Source of the DNA: Cercis canadensis
Lineage: Eukaryota > Streptophyta > Magnoliopsida > Fabales > Fabaceae
Assembly: GCA_003255065.1 (NCBI GenBank)
Contig: QAOA01001821.1
Coordinates: forward strand, 208,452 to 272,451
Length of the DNA stretch: 64,000 nt
Direction: 5' to 3'
Shown: positions 45,495 through 57,614 of the stretch, one piece after another
How the letters are laid out: each line of letters begins with the position of its first letter
Numbering within the stretch: the stretch's first letter is position 1
The notes under the pieces: generated by a model
The model's input: only the letters and a program-made list of their open reading frames with translations
What the model was told of the DNA's origin: nothing
Databases searched by the model: none
Position numbers and translations under genes: made by a program

Positions 45495-46975
45495 TGTTAG
45501 TCCCACAATTCTCTAATTCAGTTTTGATGATTACAAATGTTCCTACTGTTACTAATCTTGTGTTATGTGCTTAAGTGTTTATTTAGAACAGGTTAGCAAG
45601 AAGTCTTCAACAAAGAACTAGTTCTGGCAAAGGAGTTTTGGCAAAGGGATTCTTGTTGATGTGGACGAGGATCTATGCTGAATTAAGAAGACCCAAGAAA
45701 GCTCTATTTTTGTTAGGAGGTTTCCTATACAAAGCGAGGAAATTTCCTCTTAAAAGTGCAGCTGCAAGATCCACTTTTTAAGGGATAAAGTAAGAATTGT
45801 TTATTGCTAAAAGTAAAAGAGATAATCCAAATGTGATTCTCTTTCTCTATGTGGTGGACAACTGTCCTTAGTGGGGCCATTTTCTGAACTCTTCACGTGG
45901 GCTCATATTCCTTTATGAAGAGATATTCTTTGAGCCTTCAAGAGCTAGCAGAACTTGTTCTTAAGAACCAGTTCTTGCTTGTGTGATGAGCTTTGAATTT
46001 TGCTGATGTGAACAAAGCTTGTTAAGGACTCTTCAGCCAAGTTTAGCCTTTTAGAATCCAACTAAGAGTTGTGCTAGTAAGTTTGGAAAGTTCTCTTTGA
46101 GTTGACTGATGTGTAGTTTCCTTTTCTCAAGGAACACTTCACCTCCTTTCTCTTACACAAGGACAAGTCTCTATTCATAAAAGGACAAAAAACCATAATG
46201 CATGATGGGCCTTGTGTTAGCAAGAGGAAAATTTTTCTCCTAGCCTTTTGTGAAGACCTCACGTGCACAAGAAAGAAGATAAAAACAAGAAGACTTTCAA
46301 GGCTTCATTTTTTATGCATGAAGAGTAAAAAGAAGAAAAAATTTTAGAGAGAGAAAGAAGCCATTGTTAAGAGCTTTGCTCTTCTTCTTCTTCTTGGCCA
46401 TTTTCTTCATACTTCAAGATTTTCATTGTAATACATCTACTCTGTTAAAGAGAGTTTCTTCTTTGGAACTACACCAAAACACTTGGGTTTTGTTCTTGGA
46501 TTTCTATGGGAGAAATCCATGAGAGTGATCTCTAGTGAGTTAGAGAGAAAGAGTTCATGGTTAGCTTGGAAAACCAAAACCATGGTTGTTAAGCTTGGAG
46601 AAATTTGGAAAAGAAGCTTGAAAAAATAAACTTATTGTTAAGCTTGGAGAAGCTTGGAAAAATAAACTTGAAGAATAGTGGAACCCCATTTGTGGAAGAG
46701 GTGGATGTAGGCATGTTTTAGTCGAACCACTATAAAATCTCTTGTAGATTTTCTTCCTCTTCATCTCTGATTCTCTAGATAAATTTATGTTTTGTTCTAT
46801 ATAGTTTATTAAGTTATTTCATGCATTTAAATATGGTATTTGTGAAAGAACTAGTTTATAAGAACTAGTTTGTAAGAACCAGTTCATAAATAAATCTGTG
46901 ATTTGAATATGTTTTTACAAACGATTTTTAACAATTCCTATTCACCCCCTCTAAGAATAGACTCTACAACTCTCA
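45495..46975 (+). repeat. 5' LTR of copia element C
   Basis: 1,481 bp, near-copy of 53021-54496 and relative of the solo LTR at 4483-5722. A tract of GAAGCTTGGAAAAATAAACT units near 46590-46670 varies in number between the LTRs. Confidence 0.92.
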
Positions 46976-46977
46976 AT

Positions 46978-46989
46978 TGGTATCAGAGC
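46978..46989 (+). promoter_or_regulatory. Primer binding site of copia element C
   Basis: TGGTATCAGAGC two bases after the LTR end, complementary to the 3' end of initiator tRNA-Met, as in most plant copia elements. Confidence 0.92.
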
Positions 46990-47058
46990 TTTGTACTCAA
47001 CATATTATGGTTTAACTAACCGTGAGCTAAAGATCTAGTTCTTTAAGTTGCAGGAACC

Positions 47059-48504
47059 ATGAGCAATTAGACTGAGTCTCATTCATCTCACAAGCCACCA
47101 TTTTTCAATGGTCAAAACTTTCCTTACTGGAAGTACAAGATGGAAATATATCTTGAGGCTATCGATTATGAGGTCTGGCAGATTGTAAGACATGGACTCA
47201 TACATCCAACAAAAATTAAAAGTGGAGTTGAAGTTCCTAAAGAGGAAAAATAGTTAACTGTTGAAGATAAGCTGAAGTTCACCCTTAATTCCAAAGCTAG
47301 GTACAATATTGTGTATGCTATAATTGCTAAGGAATATGAGCATATTGCCTCATGTAATACTGCAAAGGAGATGTGGGATATGCTCGTTGCAATACATGAG
47401 GGGACAAGTCTTGTTAAGGAAGCAAAAATTGATATATACTCTGTAGAATATGAGATGTTCCATATGCAGCAACATGAACCTCTTGAGATATTTTTTGCTC
47501 GATTTCTCAGCATCATAAATAATCTCAAAGGACTTGGAAGAGTTTATACTCAACGAGAACAAGTGAAGAAGCTTTTGAGGTGCTTGTCTGATAAATGGGA
47601 ACCCAAAGTGACTGTTCTACTCCAATATGTAGAGACTAATGATATGTCTATTGACCAACTTAGAGGAAATTTGGAATCACATCAAATGTTGATCTTTCAA
47701 GAGGAAGCAAAAATGTGGGATAGGCTCGTTGCAATACATGAGGGGACAAGTCCTGTTAAGGAAGCAAAAGTTGATATATACTCTGTAGAATATGAGATGT
47801 TCCATATGCAGCAACATGAACCTCTTGAGATATTTTTTGCTCGATTTCTCAGCATCATAAATAATCTCAAAGGACTTGGAAGAGTTTATACTCAACGAGA
47901 ACAAGTGAAGAAGCTTTTGAGGTGCTTGTCTGATAAATGGGAACCCAAAGTGACTGTTACACTCCAATATGTAGAGACCAACAATATGTCTATTGACCAA
48001 CTTAGAGGAACTTTGGAATCACATCAAATGTTGATCTTTCAAGAGGAAGCCAGAACAGAAGAAAGAAAGAAGAGTTTAGCTCTCACCTCTACTACTCTAG
48101 AAAATAGTACTCAAGAAGAACTAGTTTCCAGTGAAGATGATGTGGAAATGGTTACAAAGAAGGTTTTTGAATTGATGAAGAAAAGAAAAGAGAAGAAGAG
48201 ATTTTCACTGAAAAATTACAAAGACTTCACCAAAGGAGAAAGCAATAAGGAACCTATTATATGCTATGAGTGCAAAAGGCCAGGACACATCAAACTTGAA
48301 TGTCCAAAACTCAAGAAGAAAAACTACTTCAAAAAGGGCAAAAAGAAAGCAATGATGGCCACATGGAGTGATGAAGATTCAACCTTTGATAGTGAAGATT
48401 TTGATGAGGAAAACATGACCAACTTCAGCTTGATGGCTAATGGTGAAGGAAGTGGTGAGAAATGTGAGGTAATTGATCTAGACTTTGAACTCCTTCCTAC
48501 TTAA
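47059..48504 (+). pseudogene. Copia element C gag with an in-frame internal duplication
   Basis: Starts at ATG 47059 with a TAG at codon 4, and a second TAG near 47251. The long open part is 47311-48504. The gag core (YKMEIYLEAIDYEVW, later KEAKIDIYSVEYEMFHMQQH) is followed by a zinc knuckle CYECKRPGHIKLEC and an acidic tail. The 342-bp segment 47371-47712 is repeated in frame as 47713-48054, so the UBN2-type capsid region is partly doubled (114 residues per copy) with few differences. Gag normally assembles the particle. The doubled fold is unlikely to be neutral for packing, so this may be a dead-copy event. Confidence 0.9.
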
Positions 48505-50811
48505 ACTAAGTCTTGCTTTTGATGATTTGTCTTTTGATTATGAAAAAAGATTCGCTAAACTTACTGCTCTTAAGAAAATCATAAAAAGTCAAATTAATGT
48601 GATTGATGAACTTGAAAAAGACAATGTTGCTTTGGCTAATAGACTTGAAACTCTTCAGCATCAAAATGACATTCTTGAAAAGGAAAATCATTCTACTTAT
48701 TCTCTCAAAAATGAAAATGACAAATTGAAAAGAAAAGTAAATGAATTGTCTGGAGACTTAGCTAAGTTTATTAAGGGAAGAAATAATTTAAATTCCATTT
48801 TAGGAAAGCAAAGAATAAGCAATAACATAAATGGTTTAGGTTATGTTCAGCCTAGCATTTCAAAAGTTTCGAAAACTCTTTTGTCAAAGCCTCCTCCTCA
48901 CATTCCTTTTCTAAGGGAACTTGCTTTTACTGTGGATGTGTAGGACATTTTCTTAATACCTGTTCCTACAAAAAACTTTGTGCTACAAAAAGGATGGTAT
49001 GGGTGCCTAAAGGCACATTTGCTTCTAACATGAAAGGACCTAAAGAATTTTGGGTACCAAAATGTCTCTAACTTTCTTACAGGTATGTTATTAAGCTAAA
49101 AGTGACTGTTGGTATCTAGACAGTGGCTGTTCTAGGCACATGACTGGAGATCCCTCAAAGTTTGTCTCCTTTAAAAAAGTGGATTTGAGAGATGTCTTTT
49201 TTGGTGACAATAGCAAAGGTAGAATTGTCGGATTAGGTAAAATCAAAATCTCTCCTAATCCACTCATTGACAATGTCTACTTGGTCAAAGGTTTGATATA
49301 TAATTTGCTGAGCATAAGTCAGCTTTGTGACAAGGGTTACAAAATCATTTTTGAAACTGCTTATTGCATCATTCACAAGAAAATTTCTGATGATGTTTTA
49401 TTTGTTGGTCAGAGAAGTTCCAATGTGTATACTGTGTCTGGAGATTCATTGAATTCAAAAAGGGAAACCTGTTTTTCTTCTTAAAGTAATAATTCTTGGC
49501 TATGACATAGAAGACTTGGACATGCAAATTTTAAACTTATTTCCAAGCTTTCTAAAAAGGAACTAGTTTTTGGTTTACCTAAACTAGTGTTTGAAAAGGA
49601 CAAGATTTGTGCTGCTTGTCAACAAGGTAAGCAAATCAAATCCTCCTTCAAATCTAAGAAAGAATTGTCATTTTCTAGGTCACTCTAACTTCTCCATATG
49701 GATCTCTATGGACCAGCATCTACATGAAGTTTAAATAGAAAGAAATATGGTTTAGTTATTGTGGATGATTTTTCAAGCTTCACTTGGGTTTTCTTTCTTG
49801 CTCATAAGGATGACATTTTTTATGTTTTTGAAAATTTCAGCAAAAGAGTGCAAAATGAAAAAGGGTTTTGCTATCACCTCAATTAGGAGTGATCATAGTG
49901 GAGAATTTGAGAACAAGTTGCTCAACAATTTATGTGAAAACCAAAGAATCCACCATAATTTTTCTTGTCCTAGACCTCCCCCCCTCCAACGAAATGGTGT
50001 GATTGAAAGGAAAAATAGAACTCTAGTTGAAATGGGTAGAACTATGTTGTGCGAAAATGATTTGCAAAAATATTTTTAAGCTGAAGCTGTAAACACAACA
50101 TGCTATATTTTGAATAGATGCTTGATTAGACTTATTTTGAAGAAAACTCCGTATGAGCTTTGGAAAGGGAGAAAACCTAATGTGAGCTACTTTCATGCAT
50201 TTGGCTATAAATGTTTTGTGTTAAATAATAGAAAAGAACATTTGAGAAAATTTGATTCCAAATTTGATGAAGCTATTTTCTTGGGTTATTCTTTTTCAAG
50301 TAAAGCTTATGTAGTCTTTAATAAAAGAACTCTCATTGTAGAAGAATCAATGCATGTAGTTTTTGATGAATCTAACTGCCATTTGATTTCAAATACTCTT
50401 GAGGAGAATGAAATATTGCAAGAAAGCATCAAAATGCTTGTTAGAGGAAAAAGCAGCAAGGAGCTTGCACCAGAACCAGTTCATAAGAACTAGTTCAGGA
50501 AAATTTCCTCAATAGAATGCAGTAGTTCAGTCTACAACTGAGGCTAAATACATGGTAGTTGGAATTTTCTATTCACAAGTGCTTTGGATGAAACAACAAT
50601 GGGTTGACTATGATATTTTTCTAGACAAAATTCCTTTGTTGTGTGATAATCTTTGTGGTATCAATATTGCAAAAAATCCATTTTAGCATTCTAAGACCAA
50701 ACATCATTTCCTTAAGGATCATGTCATTAAGGGTGATATAGAACTATCTTTTATTAGTATTGATGATCAAATTTCTGACATCTTTACTAGCATTTAGTTA
50801 AAAATTGATTT
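48505..50811 (+). pseudogene. Copia element C pol with reverse transcriptase deleted
   Basis: After a coiled-coil segment (48505-48900, Leu/Lys/Glu-rich) and a second zinc knuckle (CFYCGCVGHFLNTC) comes the protease (WYLDSGCSRHMTGD near 49110). The integrase follows, with HRRLGHANF and CAACQQGKQ, then VIVDDFSSFTWVFFL, SDHSGEFEN and the Glu region RNGVIERKNRTLVEMGRT. At about 50500-50520 the sequence passes straight to the last part of RNase H (QSTTEAKYMVVG, KHHFLKDHV, then DIFTS near 50793). The whole reverse transcriptase and the start of RNase H are missing. Stops and frameshifts occur throughout. Confidence 0.88.
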
Positions 50812-51471
50812 TGTTTTGTTAGACATGAGCTAGGCATGATAAACTTGTCTTAATGAGATATGACTGTTTACATTTTGTTTGTACATATGCATATCATTTC
50901 TCTTTCTTTGTCTTTCTCTGTTTGTCAAGAAAACGCTGGTTGTTCAATTTCACTTGGTATGCTTCTGGAAATTTGACAAAGATGTTTGGAATATTTAGAC
51001 AAAATTATTTATGCCCAAAACCAGTTTTGAACCTATGAAATATTTCATTTTTGGGCTACCAAATTTTTTAAAAGACTGTAATCTTGCTAGGCCTTTTACT
51101 TCAAAAGGATCTGGTTATCTTTCTTGGGCTGATATATGTTGGATTCTTTCTTTAAAAGATTTCTTTCATTTCTCTTGGGTTGGTTTGTCATTAAATTGTT
51201 CTAGGCTTGGATTTCTTGGCCTGCGTTTTCTAGCCTTTGGCCAAAATGCACACGTCTTTAACCGCCCTTTGCAAGCGCACCATTGTCATTCATTATATTA
51301 TCTTCTTCCTCATTTGAATCTTGTCCTAATGTGTTTTATATGCATTTTTATTCACCTTGTACGTTCTCTCTTTGTTCTTGTGTTTGTCACTTTCTTTGTT
51401 CAACTTTCGCATTGTGTAGCAAGGTAACCAGATACTTAAGTTTTTGAATAGAAGAATAAGCTAAAGACTAA

Positions 51472-52590
51472 TGGCTAAGTGTAAAGACAAAACAATTGTT
51501 CACCTTTTTCATGCAGAACCAATATCCATTTCAGAATAATTTGAACCTATATTTGTTTTAAAATATGATTCTTCCTTTGAAATTGAAACTGACTCAGATC
51601 AAGAACAAGAACCTAAACTGGTTCCTGAGCTTGCTTATGAGAAAGAGCCTCAACCAATTTCTTCTGAAAAGAGCAGAAAATTCAAGATGAAAAGCCATAA
51701 AGACTGTATTTACTCCAAGGGTTGCAAGTGTTTCTACCTCTCTGCTTGAAAGTAAAGCTGCTAAGGAAATCTTCAAAAATATTTTGAAACTAGATCAATA
51801 GCACCTGGTTGCTCAGTAACTTGGGAATCCAAGAATTCTTCCACCAAAGTAGTTGAGAGGATGTTTGCTAAGATGGGCTGGTTTGAAATGTTGAAGCTAG
51901 ATGAACCTCTGCTAGGAAAGGTAATTCGGTTATTTTATGCTCATGTACAACCTTTGCAAGGTTCTAATTCTAGCATGATCTATCTAAAAAGTTGTGGCGG
52001 GGTGAAAATTCTGTTGACTGAAAAAGTGCTAGCTAGTGTGCTTAAATTGGCTATTAATGGGACTGCAAGTCTGTACAGAAGGTTTGGTTCTCTGATTTGC
52101 TTCTTTATGATGATGCAATGACATTTCTTTATGATTTTCTTAAGTTTAGAGGCCAAGGAAGACCTCCTTCCATACATTGCTTTGACCCCATGACCAAAAC
52201 ACTGGCAAAACTAGTTACTACCCAACTTCTGCCTAGAATTGGAAGCCATATGAAGAACCAGTTACTTCTGCCAGCTCTTCAAAGAGACATGCGCCTGCTG
52301 CACCTAGTTCTTTCAAATCCACAAAGAAACAAAAAAACAACCATAACGAACTTCTTCCTACCAATCAATTGATCATGTGGAATGGATAGCAATTGTCAAG
52401 CCTGTTGACTTAGCTAATCAGATTGGAAAGCACCTTAACTATTTTCAGACTATAGTGTTTGTTTGCTCTGCTAGACTTGCTATGGTTGAAAAAGAATTGG
52501 CCCTCACAAAGAAATAGTTGGCAACTTTGAAAGTTTCAAACCATCTACTTCTTAGGATTATATTTCTAACTTTCATTGTTAAAACTTCAG
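51472..52590 (+). pseudogene. SIRE-type extra frame after pol, decayed
   Basis: Broken frame, read + strand. It includes an acidic Glu/Pro-rich start near 51590-51660 and a segment ERMFAKMGWFEMLKLDEPLL, then VIRLFYAHVQ near 51920-51950. That segment resembles the 'putative plant transposon protein' domain found downstream of pol in SIRE-type copia elements. It continues to about 52530 with stops. Its job is unknown for the family; some authors call it envelope-like. I give this moderate confidence because the match is by eye. Confidence 0.55.
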
Positions 52591-53007
52591 TTATGTATAC
52601 AATTAACTTGAGTGTTCTCCAACATTTTTATGTTCTTCTTTATTTTGCATATCATGCATTATGCATCAGTTCATAGTCTGCTTGACTTTTGTTCATGGAG
52701 AATCTCTTGAATTTATAATGGTATCTATTTTGGTTTTGATATTTGATATCTAATTTGAATTCTGGAATAGTCTGTATTCTATTTGCTGATTGTTCTTCTC
52801 CCTTGCCTTTTTGATAATGACAAAGGGGGAGAAATATGAGATACTCTGCTTGAACTGTTATTATATCTGTTTGAATTATCTCATATGGAAACTTCCTGCT
52901 TCTTCTTAAAATTATTTTGAAAACTGCTTTTAGAACTAATTCTGAAACTAGTTCTGAAATAGGCATATTTTCAAGGGGAGATTTCCATTAGGCATTTGTC
53001 ATCATCA

Positions 53008-53019
53008 AAAAGGGGAAAA
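53008..53019 (+). promoter_or_regulatory. Polypurine tract of copia element C
   Basis: AAAAGGGGAAAA immediately before the 3' LTR. A second purine run GACAAAGGGGGAGAAAT at about 52819-52835 is a typical SIRE feature. Confidence 0.8.
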
Positions 53020-53020
53020 T

Positions 53021-54496
53021 TATTAGTCCCACAATTCTCTTATTCATTTTTTTATGATAACAAATGATCCTACTGTTACTAATCTTTTGTTATGTGCTTA
53101 AGTGTTTATTTAGAACAAGTTAGTAAGAAGTCTTCAACAAAGGACTAGTTCTAACAAAGGAGTTTTGACAAAGGGATTCTTGCTGATGTGGATGAGGATC
53201 TATGCTGAATTAAGAAGACCCAAGAAAGCTCTATTTTTGTTAGAAGTTTTCTATACAAAATGAGGAAATTTCCTCTTAAAAGTGCAGCTGCAAGATCCAC
53301 TTTTTAAGGGATAAAGTAAGAATTGTTTATTGCTAAAAGTGAAAGAGATAATGCAAATGTGATTCTCTTTCTCTATGTGGTGGACAATTGTCCTTAGTGG
53401 GGCTATTTTCTGAACTCTTCACGTGGGCTCATCTTCCTTTATGAAGAGATATTCTTTGAGCCTTCAAGAGCTAGCAGAACTTATTCTTAATAACCAGTTC
53501 TGGCTTGTGTGATGATCTTCGAATTTTGTTGATGTGGACAAAGCTTGTCGAGGACTCTTTAGCCAAGTTTAGCCTTTTAGAATCCAACTAAGAGTTGTGC
53601 TAGTGAGTTTGGAAAGTTCTCTTTGAGTTGACTGATGTGTAGTTTTCTCTTCTCAAGGAACACTTCACCTACTTTTTCTTACACAAGGACAAGTCTCTTT
53701 TCACAAAAGGACAAAAGACCATGATGCATGATGGGCCTTGTGTCAGCAAGAGGAAAAATTTTCTCCTAGCCTTTTGTGAAGACCTCATGTGCACAAGAAA
53801 GAAGATAAAAGCAAGAAGACTTTCAAGGCTTCATTTTTTATGCATGAAGAGTAAAAAGAAGAAAACTTTTTAGAGAGAGAAAGAAGCCATTGTTGAGAGC
53901 TTTGCTCTTTTTCTTCACGGCCATTTTTTTCATGCTTTAAGATTTTCATTGTAATACATCTACTATGTTAAAGAGAGTTTCTTTTTTGGGACTACACCAA
54001 AACACTTGGGTTTTGTTCTTGGATTTCTATGGGAGAAATCCATGAGAGTGATCTCTAGTGAGTTAGAGATAGAGAGTTCATGGTTAGCTTAGAAAATAAA
54101 AACCATGGTTGTTAAGCTTGAAGAAGCTTGGGAAAATAAACTTGTTGTTAAGCTTGGAGAAGTTTGGAAAAATAAACTTATTTTAAAGCTTGGAAAAATA
54201 AACTTGAAGAATAGTGAAACCTCATTTGTGGGAGAAGTGGATGTAGGCATGTTTTAGCTGAACCACTATAAAATCTCTTTTAGATTTTCTTCCTCTTCAT
54301 CCCTGATTTTTTGGATAAATTTCTGTTTTATTCTATATGGTTTATTAAGTTATTTTATGCATTCAAATATGGCATTTGTAAAAGAATTAGTTTATAAGAA
54401 CTAGTTCTTAAACAATATGTGATTTGAATATGTTTTTACAAACGATTTTTAACAATTCCTATTCACCCCCTCTAGGAGTAGACTCTGCAACTCTCA
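53021..54496 (+). repeat. 3' LTR of copia element C
   Basis: 1,476 bp, starts TATTAG (TG changed to TA) and ends CTGCAACTCTCA. Confidence 0.92.
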
Positions 54497-57250
54497 CGGA
54501 ATACTCATTTGTTGCCGATAATATTGTAATGAATGTGTGATAGGATTAGATCCCAAGTACTATTGCTCATAAGAGCATTAAATTCCTCAGATATGCTGCT
54601 CTTTAATGGGGAGATTTAAGAGCTTGAGAGACACATGTGGGTTCAAGAGCTTGAGGGAGAGGGTATTTTGAGATAGCATAGAGCTACTTGGGTTTGTGTA
54701 TGTTGTTTTTGGCTCGGGTAGTCATGGGGTGTGTGTTTTAGGGAGGAATGGAGGGAGGGGGAGTTGAATTACCTGAGGTAAGTCCTTGAGTGATAGGCGG
54801 CAAGGGCACTGCTGTAGGGACATTGATATCACAATGAGAGGAAGATGAAGGAGAAACACGTGAGGAAGTATTTGAGGAGGAAGAAGTGGAAGTAGGCTAA
54901 GGAGAGGGTGAGGATGCGGTGTGATGAGGATTGGAAGGTGATGGAGTTTGAGTGAAACTTTAAAAGGAAATCAGCCCATGGGATAATTGAGAGGTAGGTA
55001 GGATTGATAGGGTAAAGTTTAAAAGGGACAGTGACTCTTTTGAAAAAGGAAAGATATGCTCTAAAAATTTGACATGCCGTGAGTGGAAGAATTTGTGGGT
55101 TTGAGTGTCAAAACAAATAAAGACACTTTACGTGTTAGAGTAGCCAAGAAAGACACAAGAGTTTGATTTAGGTTGAAGTTTGTTGGTTGTATACAGTTTT
55201 AGCCAAGGAAAACAAAGACACCCAAAAATTTGTAATTTGGAATAATTTGGGGTTTTATTAAATAAAATGGAGAAAGGGGATTTGGAGTGGATGATTGGCG
55301 TGGGGAGTCTATTGATAAGGTAGGTTGCTGTTTTGAGAGCAAAAGTCCAGAACTTGGTGGGAAGAGAAGCATGGTTGAGAAGGCAACGAGCCATTTTAAG
55401 TAAATGACGATGTTTGTGTTCTAAGAGTCCATTATGTTCAGGAGTGTGTGGAAGAGTGTGTAAGTGTGCTATCCCATGAGAAGAGAGAAAGGGGTAGAGC
55501 CTTACGTAATCTCCACCATTATCAGAATAAAATGTTTTAATTATAGAGTTAAAGGTTTTCTTAACTAATGCTTTAAAAGTAGGAAAATTTAAGGAAACAT
55601 CAGATTTATTTTTGATGGGGTAAAGCCAAATATAACGAGAAAAATGATCAATGAAAATTACATAATATCTAAATCCATCAAGGGAATAATATGGGGTAGG
55701 GCCCCATACATCTGAAAAAATAATATCCAGGGGACCTGTATTAGAAAGACTAGAGACATCAAAGGATACCTTTTGACTTTTGTTCCTAAAACAGGTGACA
55801 TAGGGGGAGGGCTTGGAGGGAGTGATCGGAAGACTCTCAGAAGCAAAAATTTGACGCATGACAATGGATGAAGGGTGGCCAAGGTGATGATGCTAGTGAA
55901 CAGGCGATGGTTTGATGGTGGAGTGAGTAGCAAAAGGGGAAGAATCGAGTGGATGGGGCAATGGTAAGTGGTAGACATTGTGATTACTCCGACCTTGCAA
56001 CAGTGGCTTGCCCGTTGTCAAGGACTTTACTTGAAAATGAGATGGAAAAAATTCAACTGAAACTTTATTCTGTTTACATAATTGAGAAACAGAAATTAAA
56101 TTGACATTAATAGAGGGAACACAAAGTACATTATAGAGTTTAAGAGAGGAAGGTAAAATCATGGTGCTTGTGTCAGATATAGGAAGGGTATTACCATTGA
56201 CAACTATTAGATTATCAGGACCATCATAATCAGTGGAGATAGAGAGATTGCCAAAGTCATTAGTGATGTGATGAGTGGCTCCAGAGTCAATAATCCAATG
56301 AGGATTAGGGTTGGCAGGGGCGGCAACAATATGAGTAGAAAGGGAGACATTCGAGTTATTGGTGACCTTGAAGCAATATTTTGCAATATGCCCACGTTTG
56401 TTGCAAAATTGGCATATCGTGGGTGATGAGGGTTTGTGGTTAGTGTTTGGGGAGTGATGAGGGTGATGAGGAGTAGAATTAGATGGGTGAGGGTTTAGGG
56501 TTGGACATCGGTTGGAATGTCTTGGATAAGAGGGATTGGAGTGTCTCTTGACATAATTGGCAACCACTGGAATTTCTACAGATTTGGCTTCCTTTTGAAG
56601 GTGAGCTTCATGGTCAGTGAGCAATTCATAGAGTTCATCATATGAGACGGGGTTCTCTCTAATGTGGAGGGCAGCGGAGATGTCCTTGTAATTAGGACCC
56701 AAGCTGCTTAAACAGTGAAGGATGAGGTCAATTTCATCCAAAGGGTGGCCAATGAGAGAGAGTTCATCAACAATGCCCTTAATGTTGTGGAGATGCTCAG
56801 AAACTGGGGTGGAACCCTTGGTGAGGTTCGAAAGACGCTCCTTTAAGGTCAAGACATGAGACCTAGAGCAATTAGCAAAGGCACAACGCAGCTGGTCCCA
56901 AGCCTCTTGGGCAGATTCTGCTTGTGAGAGATGACAGCATGTGCATTCAATTCACAAGACGCCATGATGGCTAAAAGCAAGAAGTGATCTTGCCGTACCT
57001 AAAAGGTGGACAATGGGTTGGCGAGAATTTCACCATTGACTTCAACAGTGGGTGGTGGGCATGGGGTGGAGCCGATGATGTGGCCAATGAGACCATACCC
57101 TATAAGCATGGATTTCATTTGTTTTGCCCATGCAACATAGTTGTTGAGAGCAAGTTTGATGACCAGATTGGATACATTCATGGTGACTAGGTCCGGTGTG
57201 GTGTTGGTTTGAGTGGAAGGGATGGTATGGATGGAAGAGGTGGTAGACAT
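54497..57250 (-). pseudogene. Copia element A gag, protease, integrase
   Basis: Gag starts at 57250 (MSTTSSIHTIPSTQ), is broken near 57000 by a frameshift, and resumes with a UBN2-type core in 56852-56580 (LTKGSTPVSEHLHNIKG). The zinc knuckle CQFCNKRGHIAKYC is near 56395. The protease has WIIDSGATHHIT near 56300. The integrase (55859-55128) has VIFIDHFSRYIWLYPI, FYSDNGGDY and HNGLLEHKHRHLL. The C-terminal linker leads to the beginning of reverse transcriptase near 54640 (EEFNALMSNSTWDLI). The frame runs into the inserted element at 54496. Confidence 0.9.
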
Positions 57251-57319
57251 GGTGTTTAAAAAAAAAAAAATGAGAGCTGGATAAAAAAATGCTTGTGAAA
57301 GCTTTTGACTCTGATACCA

Positions 57320-57587
57320 TAAAGGAAAACCGAGAAGATGGAGAAAGGTCACAACTTTCATTTAGTGTAATTGTAAATTTATACAAGTGTAAAGTATATT
57401 CAAACAAAAAGGAGACTAACCCTAGAAGGAGACTAATCCCTAGATGAGCTGATAAGTATATTTTGTTACAAGTATATTTGACTAAGTAAGATAAATCAAT
57501 AAATCAAATTCTAACTAACTGCTAACTCACTAATAGTAACTAGGTTCCAAACATAATATATAGTGCATATATAACAACAACCCAACA
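57320..57587 (-). repeat. 5' LTR of copia element A
   Basis: About 268 bp in the space between the chitinase pseudogene and the primer site, starting TGTTGGGTTGTTG on the - strand and ending at the TGGTATCAGAG primer site. The terminal CA is not present, so the end is inferred from the primer site. No partner LTR is visible on the other side. Confidence 0.7.
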
Positions 57588-57614
57588 TGCCCAGATGGTA
57601 GATGCTAGTCAAGG

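Larger units (their letters stand above)
45495..54496 (+). mobile_element. SIRE-type copia element C, inactive
   Basis: Two LTRs (45495-46975 and 53021-54496) with ends TGTTAG...TCTCA, initiator-Met primer site and a purine tract before the 3' LTR. The flanking 5-mers TGGAA and CGGAA differ by one transition and are a decayed duplication. Long LTRs, a gag with a long coiled coil and an extra frame after pol fit the SIRE/Maximus branch. The reverse transcriptase is deleted: integrase is followed directly by the end of RNase H. It is inserted near the start of the reverse transcriptase of copia element A. Confidence 0.92.
37242..57587 (-). mobile_element. Copia element A, split by two later LTR elements, 3'-truncated
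   Basis: Read right to left: 5' LTR (57320-57587), primer site (57309-57319, TGGTATCAGAG on the - strand, initiator tRNA-Met type), gag, protease and integrase (57250-54502), reverse transcriptase (45489-44891) and RNase H (37776-37242). The breaks coincide with complete inserted elements: 45495-54496 within the reverse transcriptase start, and 37782-44885 between reverse transcriptase and RNase H. When the inserts are left out, the copia frame continues across both junctions. No 3' LTR is visible beyond 37242, so the element is truncated or its end has decayed. Confidence 0.9.

Noticed and set aside
47166..48000. - strand frames across copia gag, apparently duplicated
   Set aside because: Antisense shadows of the duplicated gag segment.
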